Shown: positions 34,099-44,794, counted from the first letter of the stretch. The stretch is DNA of 64,000 nt from Streptomyces sp. VRA16 Mangrove soil (GCF_017377775.1 NZ_JAFVLN010000017.1:124001-188000), one strand, 5' to 3'. Notes: generated by a model from the sequence alone, not told the origin. Program-made: numbers and translations.

Positions 34099-35319
34099 CT
34101 AAGAGCCGACGGCTCCCCCGGCCTTCCAGCTCTCCCAGTCCATGTTCCAACCGCCGAGCCCGTTGTCAGGAGCCACTTTCTTGTCAGCGCTGTTCTTCAC
34201 CTCGACGACATCCCCGATGAGGGTGCGGTCGAAGAACCAGCCCGCGGGCGTGAGGGAACTGCCGCCCTTGACGTCGCGCAGGCCCACGCATCCGTGGCTG
34301 ACGTTCGTCGAGCCGAAGGCGCCGCCCGACCAGTAGTTGCCGTGCAGGAAGGTGCCGGAGTCGGTGAGCCGGATCGCGTGCGGCACGTCCGGGATGTCGT
34401 ACTCGCCGCCGAACCCGACGGTGCGGCTGTTCATGCGGGTGACCTCGTGCATCTCGGTCACCACCATCTTTCCGTTGTACGTGGTCGAGCGCGGCGCCCC
34501 CGCCGTGATCGGCAGCGTGTCGACCAGTTCGCCGTCGCGGACGACCTCCATGGTGTGCGCGGCCGCGTCGACCGTGGAGACCTGGCTGCGCCCGATGGTG
34601 AAGGTGAACGACTTGTACTGCTGGCCGTAGACGCCCGACGCGCCTTCGATGTCACGCAGCCGCAGACCGACGGTGACCTTGGTGCCGGGTTTCCAGTACT
34701 TCCGGGGCCGGAAGTCGAGCCGCTCCTTGCCGAACCAGTGCGGGGCGATCTCGACGGCGGGCTTCGAGGTGACGCGGATCGCGCGCTCGACGGCGGCCCG
34801 GTTCTCGATCTCCCGGTTGAACGCCACCTTCACGATCATGCCGGTGCCGACCGTGGCCCGGTTCTCGGGCGTGACGTAGCCGATGAAGCGCTCGTCGGGG
34901 ACGGAGGTGGTGAAGGTGGTGTGGCGGGCCATGCGCCGCCCGTGGTCGTCGACGGCCACCGCGTCGACCGTGTACTGCGCGGCGAGCGCGAGCCGGTCGG
35001 CGCCGGGTCCCGTCGGCCGCCACCGTGTGCCGTCCTCCTCCAGGCGGCCGGGCACCGCCTCCTCCTGCGCGTCCTGGATCCGCACCACCTTCACGGACTC
35101 CAACTTGCCTTCGGGAACCTGGACTTGGAGCTTCCCGTCCGCCGTCACGTTCTTGCTCGCGTCGTCCGGCGTGACACGGATCAGATCCTCCGGCGTCCGC
35201 GGTTTGCCGAGCACCTCGCCCGCGTCGCAGCCGGCGAGTGCGCCGACCAGTCCTGCCCATGTCAGTACGGCGGCCAGTGTCGCCCCTGCGCGCCGCGCGC
35301 GCCTCACAGCTGTTCTCAC
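34099..35319 (-). CDS. L,D-transpeptidase lipoprotein (Ig-like plus YkuD), copy 3
   Basis: A 406-residue paralogue of the neighbouring enzyme. Lipoprotein signal ends GALAGC (lipid Cys31). The Ig-like regions (VTPDDASKNVTADGKLQVQVPEGKL in part; YVTPENRATVGTGMIVKVAF; WFGKERLDFRPRKYW) precede a YkuD domain with FLHGNYWSGGAFG and VSHGCVGLRD (nucleophile Cys344). The ending APDNGLGGWNMDWESWK matches copy 2. GTG at 35319 is taken; GTG at 35307 is also possible. The frame is open far upstream only because it lies antisense to glgX. Divergent from glgX; 199 bp separate it from copy 2, so each may have its own promoter. Confidence 0.92.
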   Translation of the reverse strand: MRTAVRRARRAGATLAAVLTWAGLVGALAGCDAGEVLGKPRTPEDLIRVTPDDASKNVTADGKLQVQVPEGKLESVKVVRIQDAQEEAVPGRLEEDGTRWRPTGPGADRLALAAQYTVDAVAVDDHGRRMARHTTFTTSVPDERFIGYVTPENRATVGTGMIVKVAFNREIENRAAVERAIRVTSKPAVEIAPHWFGKERLDFRPRKYWKPGTKVTVGLRLRDIEGASGVYGQQYKSFTFTIGRSQVSTVDAAAHTMEVVRDGELVDTLPITAGAPRSTTYNGKMVVTEMHEVTRMNSRTVGFGGEYDIPDVPHAIRLTDSGTFLHGNYWSGGAFGSTNVSHGCVGLRDVKGGSSLTPAGWFFDRTLIGDVVEVKNSADKKVAPDNGLGGWNMDWESWKAGGAVGS

Positions 35320-35331
35320 GCCAGGCCAACG

Positions 35332-35355
35332 ACGTTCCCCCCATTGGGGAAACGT
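35332..35355. promoter_or_regulatory. Inverted repeat in the transpeptidase-glgX divergent region
   Basis: ACGTTCCCC (35332-35340) and GGGGAAACGT (35346-35355) are complementary apart from one bulged A. The site is 13 bp upstream of the transpeptidase GTG and 127 bp upstream of glgX, so it could be an operator or overlap a promoter. GGGGAAC on the minus strand resembles an ECF -35 element, but no matching -10 is evident. Confidence 0.35.
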
Positions 35356-35481
35356 GAGTGCGACCCAAGCTCTGGGCAGAACAGTGAGGAGGGCCAGTGG
35401 GGAGGGTCGGAGGGGAGCGCGGCCGGGACGCCGTACGCCCTTCTCCCGCCCACCAGTCGCGGAGCCGCGGGAGGCTGACAG

Positions 35482-37770
<2,289 letters not shown>

Positions 37771-37778
37771 GTGTATGC

Positions 37779-37818
37779 GCCCTGTGAGGGTGGGGACGCG
37801 GCCCGCGGGTCACAGGGC
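37779..37818. terminator. Terminator shared by the convergent glgX and glycosyltransferase genes
   Basis: GCCCTGTGA (37779-37787) pairs with TCACAGGGC (37810-37818) around a 22-nt GC-rich loop that can fold further. It begins 8 bp after the glgX stop and includes the stop codon of the minus-strand glycosyltransferase gene, so it can serve both. Confidence 0.6.
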
Positions 37819-39018
37819 CTGCTTGGCCAGCACCACCAGATACGCCCCGTACAGCAGTGACACCGCCCCGAGCGCCGTCGCGACCGCCAGTACCTGGCCG
37901 CGCCGTTGCCACCAGCCCCGTACCATCGCCCGCGCCATCGGGATCAGCAGCGGGAACGCGGGGAGCAGCAGGCGGGGCTTGGAGCCGAAGGGGCCCGAGG
38001 CGAGGACGACCAGGGCCACCAGGGCGCCCGCGTACACGAAGAGTGCGAGCGGTGGCCGGTCGAGGCAGAGCAGGGCGAACAGCAGCACCGCCGCCGCGAC
38101 GATCACCAGCGCCATCGGGTAGCCGACCTTGCCGCCGTGCAGGAACAGGGTGCGCAGGAACCGGAATTCCTGGAGGCCGAGGTCGATCCGGGAGTCCCAG
38201 GCGGCCTGCACCCTGAAGTAGCCGTGCAGCAGGTCGCCGGTGCGGGCGCCGACCCACAGGACGTACCCGGCCCAGCCCGCGGGCGCGAGAAGCGCGCCGG
38301 CCCACACGGCGAGCGGGGCCCGGCCCCGGCCGCGTACGACCTCGCGCGCGGCCACCGCGAGGACGGCCGCCGCCACCGCGAAGCCGCTCGGCCGGGTCAG
38401 GCCCGCGAGCGCGGACAGCGCGCCGGCCAGCAGCCAGCGGGAGGTGAGCAGCGCGTACAGCGTCCAGGCGGCGAGCGCGCAGAACAGCGCCTCGGTGTAG
38501 GCGAGGGTGAGGACGACCGAGTGCGGCAGCATCGCCCACAGGGCGACGGTGACCGTGGCGACGGCGCGTCCGTACACGCGGTGGACGACCGCGTAGACCC
38601 CGTACCCGGCGGCGAGCGCCGCGCTCCAGGCGACGAGCAGCGCGGCGGCGCCGAAGGACAGCGGCAGCACGGTGTGCACCGCTCTGATCAGGCCCGGGTA
38701 CAGCGGGAAGAACGCCCAGTCGGTCTGCTGGAGCCCGCGGGCCGACTCGCGCCAGTGGTGGCCGTAGCCGTACCGCGCGATGCTCAGGTACCACTTGGAG
38801 TCCCAGGAGTGCATCAGTGTGACGGACAGTCGGCGGCCCGCCCGATGGTCCATCAGGGCCACGGCGGCGACGCCCGTCAGCCGGACGGCGGCGAACACCG
38901 CGAGAGCGCGCAGGACGCCGGGCGGACGCCTGAACCAGGGGCCGCGCTGCGCCCGATGACGGGCCGGGCGCAGGGCGGGTGCGCGTTCGGGACGCGCGGT
39001 GACGGAAGACGTGCCCAC
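37810..39018 (-). CDS. Integral membrane glycosyltransferase, PIG-V-like (GT-C fold)
   Basis: A membrane protein of about 402 residues with at least ten hydrophobic segments. HSWDSKWYLSIARYGY right after the first membrane span carries the acidic loop of GT-C mannosyltransferases, and TDWAFFPLYPGLIRAV followed by LAYTEALFCALAAWTLYAL matches the PIG-V family (mannosyltransferase related to GPI enzyme 2). In bacteria the acceptor is unknown; lipid-linked sugar donors such as polyprenyl-phosphomannose are typical. GTG at 39018 is chosen (GGGGGA upstream); a TTG at 39054 would add a short hydrophilic tail. Divergent from the HAD phosphatase gene. Confidence 0.85.
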   Translation of the reverse strand: MGTSSVTARPERAPALRPARHRAQRGPWFRRPPGVLRALAVFAAVRLTGVAAVALMDHRAGRRLSVTLMHSWDSKWYLSIARYGYGHHWRESARGLQQTDWAFFPLYPGLIRAVHTVLPLSFGAAALLVAWSAALAAGYGVYAVVHRVYGRAVATVTVALWAMLPHSVVLTLAYTEALFCALAAWTLYALLTSRWLLAGALSALAGLTRPSGFAVAAAVLAVAAREVVRGRGRAPLAVWAGALLAPAGWAGYVLWVGARTGDLLHGYFRVQAAWDSRIDLGLQEFRFLRTLFLHGGKVGYPMALVIVAAAVLLFALLCLDRPPLALFVYAGALVALVVLASGPFGSKPRLLLPAFPLLIPMARAMVRGWWQRRGQVLAVATALGAVSLLYGAYLVVLAKQAL

Positions 39019-39148
39019 GACGGCAGCGTCCCCCGGACCCACCGTCCGGAACAATGGAAAATCCGGCTATGTCCGTAGGAAGCCGGTAAGAAGCCGTATG
39101 CCCCACCGGACTCGCCCCGTCGGCCCCGTCTCCCTACGATGACCCGGC

Positions 39149-40129
39149 ATGTCCCAGCTCACCAGCCACACCCGGGCGCAGGAAGACCGCGTCGCCGCCG
39201 AGTTGACCCACTGGCCGCGTCCGCAGGCGCTGCGCCTGGCCCGGACGATCGCGGCTCACCGGGACCGCGGCGCCTACGCCGTCTTCGACGCGGACAACAC
39301 CACGTACCGCGGCGATCTGGAGGAGGCGCTGCTGCCCTTCCTGGAGGCGAAGGGGGTGCTGACGCGGGACACCCTGGACCCGGCCCTCGAAGTGGTCCCG
39401 TTCCAGGACTCGGCGGACGGCCGGGAGACCCTGGCCGCGTACTACGAACGGCTCTGCGCGATCAGCGACCAGGTCGGCTACCCGTGGGCCGCGCAGGTCT
39501 TCGCCGGGTTCACGCTCGGCCGGTTGAAGCGGTACGTCGACGAGTTGCTGGCGCTCGGCGGGCCGCCCCGCGTGTCCCGGGGGATGCGCGAGCTGTATCG
39601 CGTGCTGCGCGCGCACGGCATCGAGGTGTACGCGGTGAGCGCCGCGAGCGAGGACCTGGTCCGGATGGTGCTGTGCGATCCGCGGTACGGGTACGGCCTG
39701 GCGCCGGAGCACGTCATCGGGGTCTCGGCGCTGCTGCGGGACCCCGCGAGCGGCGCCGTGACCAGTTCCCGCTGGGAGCTGAAGGACGGGACCTACGATC
39801 AACGGTCGCTGTACGAGAAGGAGTTGACGGCGACCCTGTGCGCGCCGCTGACCTGGTACGAGGGCAAGACCGCCGCGATCCGTACGTACGTCGACGCGTA
39901 CCGGCCACCGGTGCTCGCCGCCGGGGACACGCCCCGCAGCGACGGTCCGATGCTGTGGTCGGTGGACGTGGCGCGCGGCGGCGTACGGCTGTGGGTCGAC
40001 CGGGACGCGGGGCACCGCGAGGAGCTGGAGCGGATGAAGGCGGAGGGCGCCGCGCGGCAGCGGGAGCTCGGGCTCGCCGTCACCGCGGACCAGGGGTGGG
40101 TGACGGTCACACCGGAGCGGATCGGCTAG
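39149..40129 (+). CDS. HAD-superfamily phosphatase-like hydrolase
   Basis: A 326-residue HAD protein. The catalytic motif I is AVFDADNTTYRGDLEEALL, with nucleophile Asp47 and general acid Asp49; VYAVSAASEDLVRMV is motif II (Ser), a conserved Lys lies in WYEGKTAAI, and VLAAGDTPRSDGPML is motif III/IV with Asp residues. The helical cap between motifs resembles phosphoserine-phosphatase-like (SerB/PHOSPHO) enzymes. The substrate is unknown. No signal peptide. ATG at 39149. Its stop overlaps that of the convergent response regulator by 4 bp. Confidence 0.86.
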   Translation: MSQLTSHTRAQEDRVAAELTHWPRPQALRLARTIAAHRDRGAYAVFDADNTTYRGDLEEALLPFLEAKGVLTRDTLDPALEVVPFQDSADGRETLAAYYERLCAISDQVGYPWAAQVFAGFTLGRLKRYVDELLALGGPPRVSRGMRELYRVLRAHGIEVYAVSAASEDLVRMVLCDPRYGYGLAPEHVIGVSALLRDPASGAVTSSRWELKDGTYDQRSLYEKELTATLCAPLTWYEGKTAAIRTYVDAYRPPVLAAGDTPRSDGPMLWSVDVARGGVRLWVDRDAGHREELERMKAEGAARQRELGLAVTADQGWVTVTPERIG

Positions 40130-40767
40130 CCGAGGATCTTCCGGTCGTAGGCGACCGCGACCGCCGCCGCCCGGTCCTTGACCCCCAACTTGCCGTAGAT
40201 GTGCGTCAGATGGGTCTTGACGGTGGCCTCGCTGATGAACAGCTCGCGCGCGATCTCCTTGTTGGACGTGCCGCGCGCGACCAGGACGAGGACCTCGCGC
40301 TCGCGGGCGGAGAGCGTCTCGTCGGCGGCGGCCGGGGTGCGGACCGCGGTGACGAGGCGGGAGGCGACCGCCGGGGAGAGGACCGTGCGGCCCTCCGCCG
40401 CCGCGCGGACGGCCGCGAACAGCTCCTCGCGCGGGGCGTCCTTCAGCAGATAGCCCGTCGCTCCGGCCTCGATCGCGGGGAGCGTGTCGGAGTCGGTGTC
40501 GTACGTGGTGAGGACCAGGACGCGGGCGCGGGCGCCGCGTCGGGCGAGCTCCTTGATGGCGTCGACGCCCGAGCCGCCGGGCATCCGCAGGTCCATCAGG
40601 ACGACGTCCGGGTCGAGTTCGGCGACGCGGGTCACCGCCTCCACCCCGTCGGCCGCCTCCCCGAGGACCGTGAAGCCGGGGGCGGACTCGAACATGCCGC
40701 GGACTCCGTCGCGCACGACGGGGTGGTCGTCGACGATGAGCAGGGTGATGGACGCGTCACTGGTCAT
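40126..40767 (-). CDS. NarL/LuxR-family two-component response regulator
   Basis: A 213-residue response regulator. The receiver domain has the acidic pocket LLIVDDHPVV, phospho-acceptor Asp59 in VVLMDLRMPGG, Thr in VLVLTTYDTD and Lys in YLLKDAPREE; the C-terminal LuxR HTH is LSAREREVLVLVARGTSNKEIARELFISEATVKTHLTHIYGKLGV, split by description. ATG at 40767 lies inside the end of the kinase gene (11-bp overlap), so translation is coupled. It pairs with the histidine kinase upstream and probably controls the ABC-2 transporter genes of the same operon. Confidence 0.95.
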   Translation of the reverse strand: MTSDASITLLIVDDHPVVRDGVRGMFESAPGFTVLGEAADGVEAVTRVAELDPDVVLMDLRMPGGSGVDAIKELARRGARARVLVLTTYDTDSDTLPAIEAGATGYLLKDAPREELFAAVRAAAEGRTVLSPAVASRLVTAVRTPAAADETLSAREREVLVLVARGTSNKEIARELFISEATVKTHLTHIYGKLGVKDRAAAVAVAYDRKILG

Positions 40768-42091
40768 GGGGCACCAACGGTACGCGAGCGGAGATCGCCG
40801 TGCCGCCCCCCGGCTCGGACTCGACCGTGACATCGCCCGCGAGGCGTTCGGCTCGGGCCCGCATGCCGTCGAGGCCGAAGCCGCCGGTGTCCGTGCGGGC
40901 GGGCAGGGCGAGCGGGTCGAAGCCGCGGCCGTCGTCGCGCACGTCGAGGGTGACCTCGCCCGCCATGAAGGAGAGGGTGACGCCGAGGCGGGAGGCGTGC
41001 GCGTGCCGGGCCGCGTTCGACAGGGCCTCCTCGGTGATCCGCAGGAGCGTCGCCTCGATCTCGTCGTGCAGCGGCTGGGCGGTGCCGGTGAGGGTGAAGT
41101 CGGCGCGGACGCCGGTGCGCACGCCCCACTCGGCGACCGTCTTCTTCAGGGCCTCGGGGAGCGTGGCGTCGGCCAGGGCCGCCGGGGAGAGGTTGTGCAC
41201 GGAGCGGCGGGCCTCGCCGAGGCTGTGCCGGGCGAGGGTGTCGGCGCGGTCGAGGTGTTCGCGGGCCTTCTCCAGGGTGGGGGCGTTCTTGACGACCTGG
41301 AGCTGGGCGATGATGCCGGTCAGGCCCTGGGCGATGGTGTCGTGGATCTCGGCGGCGAGCCGGCGGCGCTCGTCGGCGACGCCCGCTTCCCGTGCCTGGA
41401 CGAGGAGTTGGGCGTGCAGGGCGGCGTTCTCGTCCATGGCCTGCTGGAGTGCGGCGTTGGTCTCCGCGAGTTCCTGGATGGTGCGGATCTGGACGCGGGC
41501 CCGCTCCGCCTCCTTCTCCTGGAGGTGCCCGGTGACGACGACGAACGCCATGTTGGCGACGACGAGCGCCCCGAACACGGTCCAGCCGAGCATGCTGTCG
41601 GGCCACAGCCCGCCGGACTGGGCGCCCGCCACGATGAGCACCGAGGCGAGGATCCCGGGCTTCTGCTGCCGGCGCGGCAGCAGCCGGTCGGCGTCGTAGT
41701 AGCCGACTGCGGCGAAGAACGCGAAGAACGGGTTGGTCATGGCGACGACGAGCGTGATCGCCCACCGCACCCAGTAGACGGCCGCGCTGACACCGGACGG
41801 GCGCGGTGTGTTCGGCTCCTTCCAGGTCCACCACAGCTGGAGCAGGAGCGCGGCGGGGATCAGGAACAGATCGACCGTCCAGTCGAGGCGGTTCATCCCC
41901 ACCACGTCGCCGGTGGCGGCGATCAGGACGGTGGCGATGGCGAGCAGGACGTAGGCACCGTAGCGGTGGACGACGCGCCAGGGGTCCTCGGCGGTGGCGA
42001 CGGCGTCGGCGAGTTCGGCGGCGGTGGTGCGCTCGCGTGCGGGTCGGTTGATCACGCACTCAGTCTGCCGCTCGGCGCCCCGGGACGTCAT
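40757..42091 (-). CDS. Sensor histidine kinase (HisKA_3 / NarX-type)
   Basis: A membrane kinase of 444 residues. Five or six hydrophobic spans occupy residues about 45-190, with very short loops, so it likely senses the membrane or an envelope stress rather than a large extracellular ligand. A coiled coil (about 190-235) leads to the HisKA_3 domain with ERRRLAAEIHDTIAQGL (phospho-His250) and an HATPase_c domain (SNAARHAHAS, DVRDDGRGFDP, GFGLDGMRARAERL). ATG at 42091 has GAGGAG upstream. The three 11-bp repeats directly upstream provide further purine-rich sequence. Coupled to the response regulator by overlap. Confidence 0.93.
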   Translation of the reverse strand: MTSRGAERQTECVINRPARERTTAAELADAVATAEDPWRVVHRYGAYVLLAIATVLIAATGDVVGMNRLDWTVDLFLIPAALLLQLWWTWKEPNTPRPSGVSAAVYWVRWAITLVVAMTNPFFAFFAAVGYYDADRLLPRRQQKPGILASVLIVAGAQSGGLWPDSMLGWTVFGALVVANMAFVVVTGHLQEKEAERARVQIRTIQELAETNAALQQAMDENAALHAQLLVQAREAGVADERRRLAAEIHDTIAQGLTGIIAQLQVVKNAPTLEKAREHLDRADTLARHSLGEARRSVHNLSPAALADATLPEALKKTVAEWGVRTGVRADFTLTGTAQPLHDEIEATLLRITEEALSNAARHAHASRLGVTLSFMAGEVTLDVRDDGRGFDPLALPARTDTGGFGLDGMRARAERLAGDVTVESEPGGGTAISARVPLVPHDQ

Positions 42092-42102
42092 GGTCACTCC
42101 TC

Positions 42103-42135
42103 GCCTCACTCCCGCCTCACTCCCGCCTCACTCCC
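42103..42135. repeat. Three perfect 11-bp tandem repeats upstream of the kinase start
   Basis: GCCTCACTCCC is repeated three times in a row (42103, 42114, 42125). The array spans the permease stop codon and the short gap before the kinase ribosome binding site. Each minus-strand unit reads GGGAGTGAGGC, which is Shine-Dalgarno-like, so copy number could affect kinase translation. Confidence 0.65.
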
Positions 42136-42895
42136 AGCGGAACCAGCGGGCTGCCGCGCCGCTCAGCCCCACGGCCCACACGGCGAGCACCAGCAGATGC
42201 GACCAGGCCGGCCAGTCCCCCGCCATCGCCTGGTTCATGGCCTGCGCGGCGGCGCCGAACGGGGTCAGCTCGACGATGTGCGCCAGCGCGTCCGGCATGG
42301 CCTGCACCGGCACCCACACCCCCGCGCAGAACATCGCGGGGAAGAAGACGGCCGTACCGACGGCGTTGGAGATCTTCGTCGTACGGGCCCGGGAGGCGAT
42401 CAGCGCGCCCAGGGCGAGGGCGACGACGACGGACAGCACCAGGGCGAGGAGATAGCCGGGGATCTGCCGCGGCAGCGCCACGTCGAAGGCGATGCGGCCG
42501 ACGGCCAGGCAGAGCGCGGCGCCCAGCACGATGGCCGTCCCGTGAATCGCCATCTGCGCGCTGAGCAGGGCGGAGGGCCGTACGGGCGTCGTCGACATGC
42601 GGCGCAGGACGCCCCGCTCGCGGTACCCGGTGATGATCGGCGGCATCGACTGGATGCCGCCCGCGATCATGGCGAGCAGCACGGTGACGGGCACGTACGC
42701 GTCGACGAGCCGGATGCCGCCGAGCCCGTCGTCGGCCTCCCGGAACGACGGGATGGAGCCGAGGATCACCAGGAGGGCGACGGGGAAGAGCAGGATGCCG
42801 ATGAGGCTTCCGGCCTCGCGGCGAAAGAGCGTGAACTCGGTGCGCAGGACGGCCCGGTTGGCCTTGGACGCGGGGGTGAGGGTGGCGGTGCTCAT
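42128..42895 (-). CDS. ABC-2-type transporter permease
   Basis: A 255-residue membrane protein of the ABC-2 family with six hydrophobic segments. A cytoplasmic N-terminus (ASKANRAVLRTEFTLFRREAGSL) precedes the first span; the family motif RERGVLRRMSTTPVRPSALLSAQ lies between spans 2 and 3; VGTAVFFPAMFCAGVWVPVQAMPDAL precedes the last spans. The ATG at 42895 overlaps the ATPase stop (ATGA). Together with the ATPase it forms an exporter of unknown substrate; drug or lantibiotic-type compounds are common for this family. Confidence 0.92.
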   Translation of the reverse strand: MSTATLTPASKANRAVLRTEFTLFRREAGSLIGILLFPVALLVILGSIPSFREADDGLGGIRLVDAYVPVTVLLAMIAGGIQSMPPIITGYRERGVLRRMSTTPVRPSALLSAQMAIHGTAIVLGAALCLAVGRIAFDVALPRQIPGYLLALVLSVVVALALGALIASRARTTKISNAVGTAVFFPAMFCAGVWVPVQAMPDALAHIVELTPFGAAAQAMNQAMAGDWPAWSHLLVLAVWAVGLSGAAARWFRWE

Positions 42896-43827
42896 GACTG
42901 GCCGGCTCCCGTCAGGTCGAGGAACGCGTCGTCCAACGTGGCGTCGACGACTCGGAGTTGGTGGGCGGTGACGTGGTTGCGGGCCAGCAGGCTGATGACG
43001 GCGTTGACGGTCTCGTCGCTGCCGGTGAGGGTGACCCGGCCGTCGCGGTGGTCGGTGGAGGCGAGCCCGGGCAGCGCGGCGAGCTCCCGTTCGTCCAGCG
43101 GCGCGGACGGCGTGAAGGAGATGACGGTGGCACCGTTGGCCTGGCTGATCAGCCCGGCGGGGGTGTCGAGGGCGGCGACGCGTCCCTTGTCGATGACGGC
43201 GATACGGTCGCAGAGCCGCTGGGCCTCCTCCATGAAGTGCGTGACGAGGAGCACGGTGACGCCGCTGTCGCGCACGTCCTCGATGAGCGCCCAGGTGTCG
43301 CGGCGGGCGCGCGGGTCGAGTCCGGTGGTCAGCTCGTCGAGGACGACGATCCGGGGGTTGCCGACGAGGGCGAGCGCGATGAACAGGCGCTGCTTCTGGC
43401 CGCCGCTGAGCTTGGCGAACCGGGTGCCGAGCTTCTCGGTGAGCCGCAGCCGCTCGGCGAGCGGCCGCCAGTCGAGCGGGTCGGGGTAGATCGCCGAGTA
43501 CAGCTCCAGCGCTTCCTTCACGGTGAGCTTGGGCTGGATCTCGCTCTCCTGGAGCTGGGCTCCGAGGATGCCGGTGAGGGTGGCGTGATCGCGTACGGGG
43601 TCGAGCCCGGCGACCCGGATCCGCCCTTCGTCCGGGGTCCGCAGCCCCTCGACGCACTCCACGGTGGTGGTCTTGCCGGCGCCGTTGGGCCCGAGGATGC
43701 CGAAGATCTCCCCCTCGGCGACGGAGAAGGACACCCCGTCGACGACGGCCCGCCCGTCGTAGGTCTTGCGCAGCCCGCTCACCTCGATGAGCGGCGCCGC
43801 GGTGGTCGTACTGGTCCCTGTCGTCAT
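42892..43827 (-). CDS. ABC transporter ATP-binding protein (DrrA-like)
   Basis: A 311-residue ATPase of the drug-export type. Walker A is GPNGAGKTTT, signature LSGGQKQRLFIALAL, Walker B IVVLDELTTGLDPRARRDTW; the Q-loop region reads LGAQLQESEI. The C-terminal 80 residues form the DUF4162-like tail of the DrrA group. ATG at 43827 heads the operon (ATPase, permease, kinase, regulator), all with overlapping or close junctions. A perfect 28-bp palindrome lies 53-81 bp upstream and may be an operator. Confidence 0.94.
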   Translation of the reverse strand: MTTGTSTTTAAPLIEVSGLRKTYDGRAVVDGVSFSVAEGEIFGILGPNGAGKTTTVECVEGLRTPDEGRIRVAGLDPVRDHATLTGILGAQLQESEIQPKLTVKEALELYSAIYPDPLDWRPLAERLRLTEKLGTRFAKLSGGQKQRLFIALALVGNPRIVVLDELTTGLDPRARRDTWALIEDVRDSGVTVLLVTHFMEEAQRLCDRIAVIDKGRVAALDTPAGLISQANGATVISFTPSAPLDERELAALPGLASTDHRDGRVTLTGSDETVNAVISLLARNHVTAHQLRVVDATLDDAFLDLTGAGQS

Positions 43828-43880
43828 GCCTCAAGACTCCCGGCGGGGGCAGGGTCCGGGCATCGCCCATCACGCTCGAA

Positions 43881-43908
43881 GGCCCATCAACCGATCGGTT
43901 GATGGGCC
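43881..43908. promoter_or_regulatory. Perfect 28-bp palindrome upstream of the ABC-2/two-component operon
   Basis: The half-site GGCCCATCAACCGA (43881-43894) is followed by its exact complement to 43908. The core AACCGATCGGTT resembles operators of TetR-type repressors. It lies 53 bp upstream of the ATPase ATG and 26 bp after the stop of the secreted-protein gene, so it could instead be a terminator hairpin for that gene (though with almost no loop). No TetR gene is in the window. Confidence 0.65.
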
Positions 43909-43934
43909 GCTACGACTCGCGGGGTCCGGGACCG

Positions 43935-44741
43935 CTACCCGACGGTGACGGAGTCCCCGGTCGAGGTGCTGGCGCCCGTGGTGGAGTTCCCGTAGTACTT
44001 CCAGCGCCAGGTGCCGCTCCGGTCCGCGGTGACGGTGGTGGAGAGCTTGCCGGTGCTGCTCGCGGTCACGGACTTCACCGAGGTGTACGTGTCCGACCCG
44101 GCGGGCTTGAACTGCAGGTACACCGTGCGCCCGCCGTAGTTGACGTACGTGTGGGCGGACCAGTCGGCGCGCTGGACGACACCGGTGACGGTGATCTTCC
44201 CGCCCTTCACGGCGGGTTCGGGCGACGCGTTGGCGGTCAGCCGGGAGTACCGCTGGAGGGAGACGGTGCCGGAGAGCCCGTCGGTGTCGACGCTGCCGCT
44301 CGTCTTGAATCCCCGGCCGGCGGTCTTCCACGCGGTGGCGTCACTGTTGACGAGCGAGCCGCCGTTGCCGCTGGGCATGTGGCGCGGGTCGACGCTGATG
44401 TTCCACTTGCAGTTGCGCGTCGTCACCCCGTCACTCGTCGACTTCGAGCAGCTCAACTGGGTCTCACCGGAGGCCAGCGTGTAGTCGCTGGAGCCGAGGG
44501 TCCCGCGATAGGCGAACACCTCCCACTCGGCGAGCGCCGAGGTGCTCTTCACGGTGAACGTCAGCGGGACGCTCACCTCGTTCGTCGTCCCGACGACGAT
44601 CGGTTTCCCGTTGTTGAAGACGACCTTGGAGAACGAGACGCCGCCTTCGTAGGTGGTCGCCTCGGCCGTCATGGCCGTCGTGCCGATGATCCCCAGCCCT
44701 ATGGCTCCGGACAGGAGCCCGAAGCGTGTTCTTCTGCGCAA
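43935..44741 (-). CDS. Secreted protein of unknown function, Ig-like fold likely
   Basis: I do not recognise a family. The protein has about 268 residues: an N-terminal basic region and hydrophobic stretch (RRRTRFGLLSGAIGLGIIGTTAMTAEA) forms a signal peptide, and the rest is rich in Thr, Ser and Gly with alternating beta pattern (VSVPLTFTVKS, GGKITVTGVVQRADWS, RTVYLQFKPAGSDTYTSVKSV), like bacterial Ig-like domains. Two cysteines (LSCSK, RNCKW) could form a disulfide. TTG at 44741 has GGAAAGGA upstream; the frame is open further 5' without support. It is 53 bp downstream of the putative immunity gene, perhaps in the same transcript. Confidence 0.7.
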   Translation of the reverse strand: MRRRTRFGLLSGAIGLGIIGTTAMTAEATTYEGGVSFSKVVFNNGKPIVVGTTNEVSVPLTFTVKSTSALAEWEVFAYRGTLGSSDYTLASGETQLSCSKSTSDGVTTRNCKWNISVDPRHMPSGNGGSLVNSDATAWKTAGRGFKTSGSVDTDGLSGTVSLQRYSRLTANASPEPAVKGGKITVTGVVQRADWSAHTYVNYGGRTVYLQFKPAGSDTYTSVKSVTASSTGKLSTTVTADRSGTWRWKYYGNSTTGASTSTGDSVTVG

Positions 44742-44794
44742 CCAACGATCCTTTCCATGTCCATTCAGAACGCGATTCCTGGTCGAGCCGATAT

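Noticed and set aside
42128..43873. One fused ABC ATPase-permease protein on the minus strand
   Set aside because: The open frame upstream of 42895 reads the ATPase gene out of frame; the ATPase itself is in another frame with all its motifs and an ATGA junction.
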